A stretch of 64,000 nucleotides of DNA. It comes from Haloplanus sp. GDY1. Its GTDB lineage: Archaea > Halobacteriota > Halobacteria > Halobacteriales > Haloferacaceae. The stretch covers positions 2,577,998 to 2,641,997 of the forward strand of contig NZ_CP098514.1 of the NCBI RefSeq assembly GCF_023703775.1. Direction: 5' to 3'. The notes under the pieces were generated by a model. The model worked only from the letters and a program-made list of their open reading frames with translations. It did not search any database and had not been told where the DNA came from. Positions 38,205-46,047 of the stretch are shown in pieces (within the stretch, counting starts at the first letter, position 1; each line of letters starts with the position of its first letter). The position numbers and the translations under genes were made by a program.

Positions 38205-38241
38205 CGGCGGGCTTTTGAGGCGGCGGGGTCAACGGCCGGGT

Positions 38242-38484
38242 ATGCGACTCGGGATCCTCGAGACGGTCGGGCTGGCGGCGACCCTGATTTTCGCCATCCC
38301 GGTCGGCGTCTACGGCGTCGAGAGCCTCCTCGCCGGCCGGACGGCCCTCGGCGTCGGCCTCGTCGTCGTCGCCGTCCTGATGGTCGTCCTGCCGCGGCGG
38401 CTCACCACGCCGTCCGACCTGCCGGGCGCCGTCGCCGAACGCGTCGTCGGCGACGCGGTGACAGACCCCGACGAGGAGGAGTGA
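38242..38484 (+). CDS. Small two-helix membrane protein (DUF7533-like)
   Basis: An 80-residue protein starting at ATG 38242 with two hydrophobic helices (about 5-27 and 33-51) and a charged, acidic tail. It follows the DUF502 gene by 37 bases in the same direction, so the two membrane proteins probably share a transcript. It resembles the haloarchaeal family named DUF7533. Function unknown. Confidence 0.68.
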   Translation: MRLGILETVGLAATLIFAIPVGVYGVESLLAGRTALGVGLVVVAVLMVVLPRRLTTPSDLPGAVAERVVGDAVTDPDEEE

Positions 38485-38494
38485 CCCCTGCGGC

Positions 38495-39169
38495 TCAGTA
38501 CGCGCCCGGCGACAGCGACGTGGGGAGGTCGCCGAGCGCACGGACGCCCGACTCGGTGACGACGTAACACGTTCCGATCCGGACCCGCCCGCGGTCGCCG
38601 CCGGGGTCGACTGCCGCCGGCGCGAGCGCGAACGTCTCGCCCGCCGCCAGCGGCGTCTCCGACGGGAACGCCGGCCCCTCCCCGACCGACCACGCGACGG
38701 GCACCTCGGCCGTCCCCAGGCCGTAGGCGCCGAGTTCCGCGACCGCCTCGTCGACGACCCGCCGGGCGGGAACCCCGGGTTCCGCGGCGCGGACGACGGC
38801 GTCGTGGGCCATCTCGACGGCGACGGCCGCGCGCCGCTCCCACCCGCCAGCGCCGTCGACGACGAACGTGCGCGACCACGGGCCGGGAACGCCCTCGACC
38901 GTCGGTTCGAGCGCGACGACGACGGGGGCGCCCGGCCGGAGCGTCCCGTCGCGCGTCTCGACTCGCGTCCCCGGATCCGCGCCGCCGGCGTCGGCGACGG
39001 CGGCGTCGGCGACGCACTCCAGTCGCCCGGGAGTGAGGGCGTCGCCGTCGGCGCGGAGGCGCCCCTCGGCGGGCGTCGCGGCGTCGAGGCGGGCCGCGAC
39101 GGCGCGGACGCCGGCGGCGCCGGCCGCGAGCGCACGCTCGACGCCCCGCACGTCGGCCGCGTCGCTCAC
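38495..39169 (-). CDS. M24-fold protein without metal ligands (pseudopeptidase)
   Basis: A 224-residue protein with the creatinase/aminopeptidase-P (M24) fold but shorter than active members. Aligning by the family landmarks, the first two Asp ligands are absent (PVVVALEPTVEGVPGPWSRTFVV where M24 has LVDxG...SDxTRT), the His of GHGxG is replaced (AYGLG), and both Glu ligands are gone (FALAPAAV and RIGTCYVVTESG where EPG and E.T are expected). A metal-dependent activity is therefore unlikely; it may bind a peptide or protein. It ends 4 bases before the upstream helicase gene begins to be read on the same strand, so the two are likely co-transcribed (helicase first). Confidence 0.78.
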   Translation of the reverse strand: MSDAADVRGVERALAAGAAGVRAVAARLDAATPAEGRLRADGDALTPGRLECVADAAVADAGGADPGTRVETRDGTLRPGAPVVVALEPTVEGVPGPWSRTFVVDGAGGWERRAAVAVEMAHDAVVRAAEPGVPARRVVDEAVAELGAYGLGTAEVPVAWSVGEGPAFPSETPLAAGETFALAPAAVDPGGDRGRVRIGTCYVVTESGVRALGDLPTSLSPGAY

Positions 39170-39173
39170 GGCC

Positions 39174-41018
39174 TCACGGCTCCGGTTCGGGCGCCGGCGT
39201 CGACTGTGCCTCCTCCAGCATCTCCTCGGCGTCCTCCTCCCGGAGTTCGTTGTGCAGGAGGACGCTGATGGGGAGGGTGGGGGCGCCGCCGATCAGGTTC
39301 TCCAGGAGGACGAGCCGTTCCCGGGCACGGCTCATGCCGACGTAGAAGACGCGGCGCTCGTTGTCGGTGAGCAGGGGAACGGGGCTGGTGTGGGCGGTGA
39401 ACTCCTCGACGCCGTCGACGGCGGTGGGGTCGTCGACGCTCGCGGCCATCTGTTCGACCACCTTCTCGGTGAGGTCGGTACAGACGAAGACGTGGTCGGC
39501 CTCGCGGCCCTTCGCGGAGTGGATGGTGCCGACGCGGACCCGACTCGGGTCCATGCCGGCGTACTCGCCGCCGAAGTAGGCGTCGACCGCCTTCCGCTGG
39601 AAACTCGTCACCTTGCGGACCATGTCGCCGGCGGCGGGCGGATCCGGCATGAACGGCACGTGGTCGGCCACGACGTCCGGGTCGACCGTGAGTTCCGCCA
39701 CGTCGTCGGCGTCGGCGGCCTCCTCCGCGTCGTCGAGGTGGTCGTAGAGGTCGTCGCGGTCGTTCGTCCCGAACGCCGAGTCCTGGAGCATGTCCGCGAG
39801 GCGACGCGCCTCCAGTCCCGTGATGGGGTCGTCGTCGTCGAGTTTCTCGACGGCGCGGACGTACTGCGTGAGGCGGTCGGTCCACATCCGCTGGTCCGTC
39901 ATCACGGAGAAGGGGACGCCCTTGGGGAGGAAGTCGTCGATGAACTGGAACATCTGATACCGGGCACGGAAGAGGACCATGATCGTCTCGTCGGTGGTGT
40001 CGACGGTGTGCTGGACGTTCCGAACCACCTCGAACATCGAGGGGCTCTGGATGCCCTCGACGACGCCGCCCTCCTTGCGCGGGTTGAGGTCCTTCTCCTG
40101 GCGCTTGTCGATGTGGCGGATCTCCCGGTTGACGACGTTGAGGATGCGCGAGGGGAGGCGATAGGAGTTCGGGAGGACGTTGTCCTCGTGGACCGTCGCG
40201 TCGAGCAGGATGTTGGGGTCGGCGCCCTGCCACGCGTAGACGACCTGGTCGTCGTCGCCGGCGATGAGGACTCCCTCCATGTGGGGTTTCCACTCCTCGT
40301 ACACCTCGTACTGGAGGGTGGTGATGTCCTGGAACTCGTCGATGACGAGGTAGTCGACGTGGGGGACCAGCGACCGCTGTGCCACTCGTTCGAGCATGTC
40401 GGCGAAGCCGACCAGGTCGTGTTCCCCCTTGTAGGAGCGCCACGCACGGATCACCTCCGGCACGTCGATCCGTTCGTCGTCGGCGGGCCACGTCGGCGTG
40501 TACTTGTTCCCCTCCTGGGCGTTCGGGTCCTCGTCGGGCGGGAGGCGGACCGTCTCCACGTCCCACTGGAAGGGGACGTCGTACCAGTCGGCGACGTCGC
40601 GCTGGGTGCGCTGGAGCCACTGACTCGTCGCGATGATCTTGTTGCCCAGCGTCGTCGACCGGGCCGTCCGTCGGCCGGCGCCGCCGTACTCGTCCTCGTA
40701 CTCGACGCCGTACTCCTCGCAGAACTCCTGCTTGTCGGACTCGCCGACCACGTCGCCACGCGAGAGGTCGAGCAGTTCGTACGCCTTCGCGTGCATCGTA
40801 CAGACGTTGCCCTGGAGCGCCCGCGGCGACGTGTCGAGGCGTTCCGCGAGCCGTTCCCGCACCTCCGCGGCCGCGGCCCGCGTGTACGAGACGACGAGGA
40901 CGTCGCGGACGCTCACGTCGTCGTCCTCCAGCAGGTCGTCGACGCGGTCGAGGAGGGCGGTGGTCTTCCCGCTACCGGGGCCCCCGAAGAGACGGGTGAC
41001 CGTGGCGTCGTCGCTCAT
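39174..41018 (-). CDS. UvrD/Rep-family superfamily 1 DNA helicase
   Basis: A 614-residue SF1A helicase. Motif I is FGGPGSGKTTAL (11-22), motif Ia includes VVSYTRAAAAEVRERL, motif II is VIDEFQDI (DEFQ, about 234-241), motif IV-V are seen as VGTIHSAKGREADHVFVC (about 497) and motif VI as YVGMSRARERLVLLE (about 565). It is smaller than bacterial UvrD (720), lacking part of the C-terminal region. It probably unwinds DNA in repair or in removing blocks. It precedes the M24-like gene by a 4-base gap and no other nuclease subunit is near. Confidence 0.9.
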   Translation of the reverse strand: MSDDATVTRLFGGPGSGKTTALLDRVDDLLEDDDVSVRDVLVVSYTRAAAAEVRERLAERLDTSPRALQGNVCTMHAKAYELLDLSRGDVVGESDKQEFCEEYGVEYEDEYGGAGRRTARSTTLGNKIIATSQWLQRTQRDVADWYDVPFQWDVETVRLPPDEDPNAQEGNKYTPTWPADDERIDVPEVIRAWRSYKGEHDLVGFADMLERVAQRSLVPHVDYLVIDEFQDITTLQYEVYEEWKPHMEGVLIAGDDDQVVYAWQGADPNILLDATVHEDNVLPNSYRLPSRILNVVNREIRHIDKRQEKDLNPRKEGGVVEGIQSPSMFEVVRNVQHTVDTTDETIMVLFRARYQMFQFIDDFLPKGVPFSVMTDQRMWTDRLTQYVRAVEKLDDDDPITGLEARRLADMLQDSAFGTNDRDDLYDHLDDAEEAADADDVAELTVDPDVVADHVPFMPDPPAAGDMVRKVTSFQRKAVDAYFGGEYAGMDPSRVRVGTIHSAKGREADHVFVCTDLTEKVVEQMAASVDDPTAVDGVEEFTAHTSPVPLLTDNERRVFYVGMSRARERLVLLENLIGGAPTLPISVLLHNELREEDAEEMLEEAQSTPAPEPEP

Positions 41019-41078
41019 TGTCCACGTACACGCCCCCAGGCATGATAAACGGCGTGGCTCGCTCGTTCGGCCGCCCGG

Positions 41079-41264
41079 TCAGGACGCCGGGTCCCACCCG
41101 CAGACCGAACAGTCGGCGGCCGACTCCTCGTGCAGCGCCCCACAGTCCGGGCACTGCAGCTTGTTATAGGATCGTTCCCAGCGTACCGGTGTGGTCTCGT
41201 GGCCGTTGTCCGCGAGGAACTGGTCGAACAGTTCGTCGTCGTGTTCGCTGGGTCCGGCTGCCAT
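41079..41264 (-). CDS. Small zinc-finger protein
   Basis: A 61-residue protein from ATG 41264 with the motif LQCPDCGALHEESAADCSVCGW (landmarks: C-x2-C at about 40-43, C-x2-C at 53-56), a zinc ribbon. The N-terminal half (DELFDQFLADNGHETTPVRWER) is a conserved helix-turn. It resembles a haloarchaeal small zinc-finger family (possibly the one called HVO_0416), function unknown. Upstream lies an inverted repeat that may act as an operator. Confidence 0.72.
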   Translation of the reverse strand: MAAGPSEHDDELFDQFLADNGHETTPVRWERSYNKLQCPDCGALHEESAADCSVCGWDPAS

Positions 41265-41271
41265 ACACACC

Positions 41272-41288
41272 ATGGTACGACATACCAT
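41272..41288. promoter_or_regulatory. Inverted repeat in the promoter of the small zinc-finger gene
   Basis: ATGGTA (41272-41277) and TACCAT (41283-41288) form a perfect 6-bp inverted repeat with a 5-base spacer, 8 bases before the start of the minus-strand zinc-finger gene. The position between TATA-like and start would suit an operator. It shares ACCAT/GGTA words with the larger palindrome at 42889-42911. Confidence 0.35.
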
Positions 41289-41339
41289 CACTTAGGAGTA
41301 CTGGTGTGGGTAATTGTGACGTGATGACACGCCCCGAGG

Positions 41340-42842
41340 CTACAGCCCGTACAGCTCCCCGTACTTCTCGGTGGCGTAGTCGACGAAGGCGTCGGCCGAC
41401 ACGTCCTCGCCCGTCGCTCGCCGGACGAGTTCGTTCGTCTCGAAGCGCTTGCCGTGGCGGTGGATCCGATCGGTCAGCCACTCGTGCAGGGGGTCGAACT
41501 CCCCCTCGCGGATCCGGCCGTCGAGCCCCTCGATCTCCCGCTCGGCGGCGTCGAACAGTTGCGCGGCGATCACGCTCCCCAGCGAGTAGGTCGGGAAGTA
41601 GCCGAAACTGCCGTGGGACCAGTGGATGTCCTGCAGACACCCCTCGGCGTCCGTCTCCGGGCGCACGCCCAGGTAGGACTCCATCTTCTCGTTCCAGACG
41701 GCGGGCACCTCCGCCACGTCCAGGTCGCCGCGGATCAGGTCCCGCTCGATCTCGAACCGGAGGGCGATGTGGAGGTGGTAGGTCAACTCGTCGGCCTCCA
41801 CGCGGATGGGGTTCGCGGGGTCGACGGCGTTGACCGCCTCGTAGGCCTCGCGAACGCTCGGGTCGCCGATGCCCGGGAAGGCCTCGACCACGCGCGGGAG
41901 GAACCCCTCCCAGAACGCCCGCGACCGGCCCACGTGGTTCTCCCACAGACGGGACTGTGACTCGTGGATCGAGAGGTCCCGTGCCTCGCCCAGCGGCGTC
42001 CCGTAGGCGTCGTCCGGTAGGCCGAGCGTGTAGGTCGCGTGGCCGAACTCGTGGACCGTCGAGAGCAGCGCGCCGATGGGGTCGTCCTCGTCGTAGCGGG
42101 TGGTGATCCGGGCGTCGTAGGCCGTCCCCGTCGAGAACGGGTGCGGGGCGGAATCGAGGCGGCCCCGCTCCCACGGGTAGCCGAGGATATCCAGCGTCTC
42201 ACGCATCAGTTCCTCCTGTTTCTCCGCCGCGAACGCCCCCGCGAAGGCGTCGGTCGCGAGGTCCGCCTCCGAGGCCCGAACGTCGTCGACCAGCGGCACC
42301 ACCGCCTCCCGGAGCGAGGTCAGCACGGCCTCGGCGTGATCGAGGGGCAGGCAGGGTTCGTACTCCTCGAACAGCACCTCGTAGGGATCCCGGTCCGGAT
42401 CGACGCAGTCCGCGTACCGCCGCTTCAGGTCGATCAGTTCCGACAGATGGGGGGCGAAGGCGTCGAAATCGTCCTCGGCTTTCGCCTCGCGCCACGCCGT
42501 CAGCGCCTCCGAGGACGCCGCGGAGATCCGCTCGACCAGGGCCGTGGGGACGCACACGGCGCGCTCCCGTTCCCGCCGCACTTCGCGGACGACCGCCCGG
42601 CGGTCGCCGTCCAGTTCGCTCGCCGCCAGTTCGTCGAGCAGTCGGCCGAGTTCGTCGTCGGTGAGCAGGTCGTGGCGCACCGCCGAGAGCGCCGAGAGCT
42701 GTCTGGACCGGGCGGGCGTCCCCTCCTCGGGCATCATCACCTGCTGGTCCCAGGAGAGCAGTTCCTCGGCGTGCGAGACGTTCGCAACGCGACCCACCCG
42801 GTCGAGCAGGTCGTCGTAGGCGGCCGGCACCGTGTCGCTCAT
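41340..42842 (-). CDS. M32 family metallocarboxypeptidase
   Basis: A 500-residue zinc carboxypeptidase of the Taq/PfuCP type. The zinc site is in STVHEFGHATY (HExxH), about residue 263, with the third ligand Glu in the following ESQSRLWENHVGRS segment (about 293); the LSWDQQVMMPEEGTPARS stretch at the N-terminus (about 26-43) is typical. It removes C-terminal residues from peptides inside the cell. Length matches the family. It is divergent from the NRAMP gene with a perfect palindrome in the shared 98-base gap. Confidence 0.93.
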   Translation of the reverse strand: MSDTVPAAYDDLLDRVGRVANVSHAEELLSWDQQVMMPEEGTPARSRQLSALSAVRHDLLTDDELGRLLDELAASELDGDRRAVVREVRRERERAVCVPTALVERISAASSEALTAWREAKAEDDFDAFAPHLSELIDLKRRYADCVDPDRDPYEVLFEEYEPCLPLDHAEAVLTSLREAVVPLVDDVRASEADLATDAFAGAFAAEKQEELMRETLDILGYPWERGRLDSAPHPFSTGTAYDARITTRYDEDDPIGALLSTVHEFGHATYTLGLPDDAYGTPLGEARDLSIHESQSRLWENHVGRSRAFWEGFLPRVVEAFPGIGDPSVREAYEAVNAVDPANPIRVEADELTYHLHIALRFEIERDLIRGDLDVAEVPAVWNEKMESYLGVRPETDAEGCLQDIHWSHGSFGYFPTYSLGSVIAAQLFDAAEREIEGLDGRIREGEFDPLHEWLTDRIHRHGKRFETNELVRRATGEDVSADAFVDYATEKYGELYGL

Positions 42843-42888
42843 GCTCGGACCTCGGCCCGCGACGTAATCAACCCCGTGACGTCCCCGG

Positions 42889-42911
42889 GTGATACCACGG
42901 AGTGGTAACAC
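42889..42911. promoter_or_regulatory. 23-base palindrome in the divergent M32/NRAMP promoter region
   Basis: GTGATACCAC (42889-42898) and GTGGTAACAC (42902-42911) form 10-base arms with one mismatch around a 3-base spacer, with a perfect 6-bp core TACCAC/GTGGTA. It lies 30 bases before the NRAMP start and about 47 before the carboxypeptidase start, a good place for a dimeric repressor. Archaeal metal regulators bind such sites, but the protein is unknown. Confidence 0.6.
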
Positions 42912-42940
42912 CTATACGGGCGAGGCGACGACCGGGGTGC

Positions 42941-44263
42941 ATGACCGACACGGACGTGGGCCGTTCGCCGGACGTCACCGCGCGGATCGAGGGGTACCTC
43001 TCCGAGATGGGGCCCTCGTGGGTCGCCGGCGCCATCGCGGCCGGCCCGGCGACCATCGCCAGCCTCGTCACCGCCGGGGCGGCGTTCGGCTACCAACTCC
43101 TGTGGGTGGTCGTCCTCTCCGCCGGCGCCGGGGCGCTCGCCCAGTATCTCGCGATGCGGCTCGGCCTCCTGACCGAGCGGGGCATCGTCGCCGTCGTCGA
43201 GGACCACCTCGGCGAGACCTGGGCGTGGCTGCTCGTCGCCGATGCGGTCGTCGCCGCCGGCGTGGCCCAACTCGTCATCATGAAGACCGTCGCCACCGTC
43301 TCCGCGACGATCACGGGCGTCGACGCCCGGATCTGGGGCGTCGCCTGGGCGCTCGTCCTCGCGGCCGGCCTCGCCGGCCGGGGGTATCGGTTCCTCGAAC
43401 TCGCGGCGAAACTCCTCGTCTCGCTCGTGGTCGTCGCTTTCGTCGCCAGCCTGTTCGTCGTCCCCGTCAACGCCGGCGCGGCCGTCGCCGGTCTCGTCCC
43501 CAGCGTCCCCGCCGGCGGCGCCCTCGTCGCCGCGGGCATCCTCGGCGGCGCCGTCCACATCACCCTCATCACGATGCACTCCTACACGATGCGCTCGCGG
43601 GGCTGGACCCGCGACGACTACGACGCCGCCACCTTCGACGTCGGGGCGTCGATGCTCGTCGCCTTCGGGGTCTACTCCCTCGCCATCTTCCTCGTCACCG
43701 CCAGCGTCCTCACCTCCGGCGACCTCTCTGCCGTCGGCGCCGCCCAGGCGCTCGGCCCGCTGGTCGGTCCGAGCGCGGAGTGGCTGTTCCTGCTCGGCCT
43801 CTGGGGGGCCGCCGTCTCCACCCTCGGCGGCAACACCATCGTCCCGCCCTTCCTGCTGGCGGACAAACTCGGCTGGGGGACCACCATCGAGGACGACCGC
43901 TACCGCGGCCTCCTGGTCGCCGTCGCCCTCCTCTCCGCGCCCGGCGCGTTCATCGGCGGCGCCGTCCTCGGCCAGCTCGTCCTCGTCCTCGCGCTCGGGA
44001 CGGTCGGAACCCCCTTCGCCATCGCCGTCGTCCTCTACCTGCTCAACTCGGGGGCCGTTCCGGACCGCAACTCGACGCTCGCGAACGCCGGCGGCGTCGC
44101 GCTCCTGCTGGTGACGGGCGCGCTCGCCGCCAACTTCGTCCGCGAGCAGGTCGCCGGCGGCGTCGGCTCCCTCTCCGGATTCGTCCTCGTCTTCGCCGTC
44201 GCCCTCGGCGTCGCCACGGTCGGCCTCGGCGGCAAGTACGCCCGCGACGAATTCGGCGCGTGA
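42941..44263 (+). CDS. NRAMP-related transporter with an altered metal site
   Basis: A 440-residue protein with about eleven membrane helices and the NRAMP fold: helix 1 segment AAGPATIASLVTAGAAFG, the GAVHITLITMHSYTMRSR helix 6, and GGNTIVPPFLLADKLGWG further on. Where NRAMPs have the metal-binding DPGN, it has Gly35-Pro36-Ala37-Thr38, and MPH of helix 6 is replaced by HIT. Thus classical Mn/Fe transport may not apply; Mg-like or non-metal substrates are possible. Its last codons overlap the start (GTGA) of a P-loop gene. Start at ATG 42941 follows a palindrome by 29 bases. Confidence 0.85.
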   Translation: MTDTDVGRSPDVTARIEGYLSEMGPSWVAGAIAAGPATIASLVTAGAAFGYQLLWVVVLSAGAGALAQYLAMRLGLLTERGIVAVVEDHLGETWAWLLVADAVVAAGVAQLVIMKTVATVSATITGVDARIWGVAWALVLAAGLAGRGYRFLELAAKLLVSLVVVAFVASLFVVPVNAGAAVAGLVPSVPAGGALVAAGILGGAVHITLITMHSYTMRSRGWTRDDYDAATFDVGASMLVAFGVYSLAIFLVTASVLTSGDLSAVGAAQALGPLVGPSAEWLFLLGLWGAAVSTLGGNTIVPPFLLADKLGWGTTIEDDRYRGLLVAVALLSAPGAFIGGAVLGQLVLVLALGTVGTPFAIAVVLYLLNSGAVPDRNSTLANAGGVALLLVTGALAANFVREQVAGGVGSLSGFVLVFAVALGVATVGLGGKYARDEFGA

Positions 44264-44817
44264 CCGACGTCCCGCTCTCGGGGACGACCCTGATCGTCGG
44301 CCCCTCGAACGTCGGCAAGACCCGCCTGACGGCCGACGCGCTGACCGCGTGGCTCGACCGGGAGGGGACCGAGGGGGTCGTCGTCCTCGAGTTCGCCCCC
44401 GAGGTGGAGCGCGAGGACCGCGTCCTCGGCGGCCGCCTCGACCGCTTCGTCACCCCGCCGGCGGGCGTGTGGCGGGGCGTCCTCGACGCGCACGCGCCGC
44501 GGGCGACCGCCGACTCCGACGCCGAGGCGGCCGACCTCGCCGCCGACAACGCCCGCCGCGCCGCCGAACTCCTCGACGCCGCGCCCGCGGACCCCCGCGC
44601 CGTCTTCGTCAACGACGCCACCATCCCCTTCGGGACGCCCGACGCCGACCCGGCCCGCCTGCTCGACTACTGCGCCGGCGCCGAGGTGGCCGTCCTGAAC
44701 GCGCTGGAGGCCGACGAAATCGTCGGCTCCGATCCCGTCTCGCGGGCGGAGCGCCGGACGCTGGCGGCCTTCCGCGAGCGCGCCGACCACGTGGTGCGAC
44801 TGGACGGCGAGGCGTAG
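44260..44817 (+). CDS. P-loop NTPase-like protein coupled to the NRAMP gene
   Basis: A 185-residue protein started at GTG 44260, whose first bases overlap the NRAMP stop. It has a Walker A motif LIVGPSNVGKTRLTADAL (about residues 11-28) and, further on, AVFVNDATIPFG (about 113) as a possible Walker B-like strand, then a helical C-terminus. The N-terminal region looks like a small ATPase or kinase but the family is not clear. Tight coupling to the transporter suggests that it acts on the transporter or its substrate; this is inference. Confidence 0.72.
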   Translation: MTDVPLSGTTLIVGPSNVGKTRLTADALTAWLDREGTEGVVVLEFAPEVEREDRVLGGRLDRFVTPPAGVWRGVLDAHAPRATADSDAEAADLAADNARRAAELLDAAPADPRAVFVNDATIPFGTPDADPARLLDYCAGAEVAVLNALEADEIVGSDPVSRAERRTLAAFRERADHVVRLDGEA

Positions 44818-44851
44818 CGCCGTCCCGCGGCGAGCGCGTCGGCGAGGTGGA

Positions 44852-45955
44852 TCACCCCACCAGCGCCTCGGCGACCCGCCGGTAGAGGCGCTCGCACCGG
44901 TCCAGAACCTCGACGTCGGCGCTCTCCGTGGCCGTGTGGGCCTCGCCCGGTTCGGCGGCGCCACAGACGACGCACGTGGTGCCGGCGGCCGCCAGCCACC
45001 CCGCGTCGGTGGCGTGGGGCTTGGCGACCCGCTCCGGCGTCCCGTCCTGGGCGTCCGTCGCCGCCGCGAGGACCGTCTCGGCGAAGGCGGCGTCGTCGCA
45101 GGCCATCGGGGGGAGGTCCTGATCGACGCGCCACTCGACGCCCGCGACGGACTCCACTCGCTCCAGGGCCACTCGCTCGCCGGGCACCGTCCGCTCGTCG
45201 ACCGTCGCCTCGCAGGCCTCGGGGATCACGTTCCACGCCGACCCCCCCTCGATTTCGGTGACGGCGACGCTTCCCCGCAGTTCCTGCCCGAGGACCGTCG
45301 TCTCGGGGACGTCGAGGTCACGCACCACGTCGACGGCGTCGCAGGCGCGGTAGACGGCGTTCTCGCCCGCTTCGGGTTCGCTCGCGTGGGCGCTCTCGCC
45401 GCTCGCGTGGATCGTGCTCCCGCGTCGGCCCTTGTGGGCGACGGCGACGTCCGTCACGCCCGGCGCGGAGTAGCCCGTCGATCCCTCGCCGACGACGGCG
45501 TAGTCGGGGCGAAAGCCGTCGTCGATAGCGGCGCGGGCGCCCACGCCGCCCTCCTCCTCGCCGACGAAGGAGGCGAAGACGAGTTCGTCGACCGGGTCGG
45601 CGGGGGCGTCCGGCGACCCGAGGTCGGCGTCCCGGAATGCGACCATCGCCGCCGCGAGGCTGCCCTTCATGTCCGCGGTCCCGCGGCCGTACAGGCGCCC
45701 GTCGCGTTCCTCGATGGCGTACTCGCCGTCACTCGTCTGCTCGTCCGCCGGCGCCACGACGTCGTGGTGGCCGACGAGCGCGAGCGACCGGGGGCCCGAT
45801 CCGCGCCGAGCGATCACGTTGCCGCTCCCGTCGCGCTCCACGGTCGCGTCCGTCTCCTCGCGGAGCCAGGATTCGATGGCGTCGCCGGCCGCCGATTCGT
45901 CCTCGTGGCTGGGGATCGAGACCAGCCGGCGCGTCAGATCCGGAACGTCGCTCAT
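44852..45955 (-). CDS. M20 family metallopeptidase/deacylase (ArgE/DapE type)
   Basis: A 367-residue zinc hydrolase. Ligands are visible in order: LVGHHDVV (His-x-Asp, about 56), TADMKGSLA with the bridging Asp (about 95), GEEEGGVG with the catalytic Glu pair (about 128), GEGST (about 153) and the last His in GEAHTATESADVE (about 340). This is the ArgE/DapE/CPG2 group that removes acyl groups from amino acids or cleaves dipeptides. No lysine or arginine pathway gene is adjacent, so the substrate is open. It converges on the P-loop gene. Confidence 0.9.
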   Translation of the reverse strand: MSDVPDLTRRLVSIPSHEDESAAGDAIESWLREETDATVERDGSGNVIARRGSGPRSLALVGHHDVVAPADEQTSDGEYAIEERDGRLYGRGTADMKGSLAAAMVAFRDADLGSPDAPADPVDELVFASFVGEEEGGVGARAAIDDGFRPDYAVVGEGSTGYSAPGVTDVAVAHKGRRGSTIHASGESAHASEPEAGENAVYRACDAVDVVRDLDVPETTVLGQELRGSVAVTEIEGGSAWNVIPEACEATVDERTVPGERVALERVESVAGVEWRVDQDLPPMACDDAAFAETVLAAATDAQDGTPERVAKPHATDAGWLAAAGTTCVVCGAAEPGEAHTATESADVEVLDRCERLYRRVAEALVG

Positions 45956-46047
45956 GGACGAGTCGTGTGGCGGCCGGCGCCTTATACCCGGCCGCTCGGC
46001 GGCCCCCGCTTGAATACCCTTATCCGTCTCGCCCCCCGAAATCGCCC

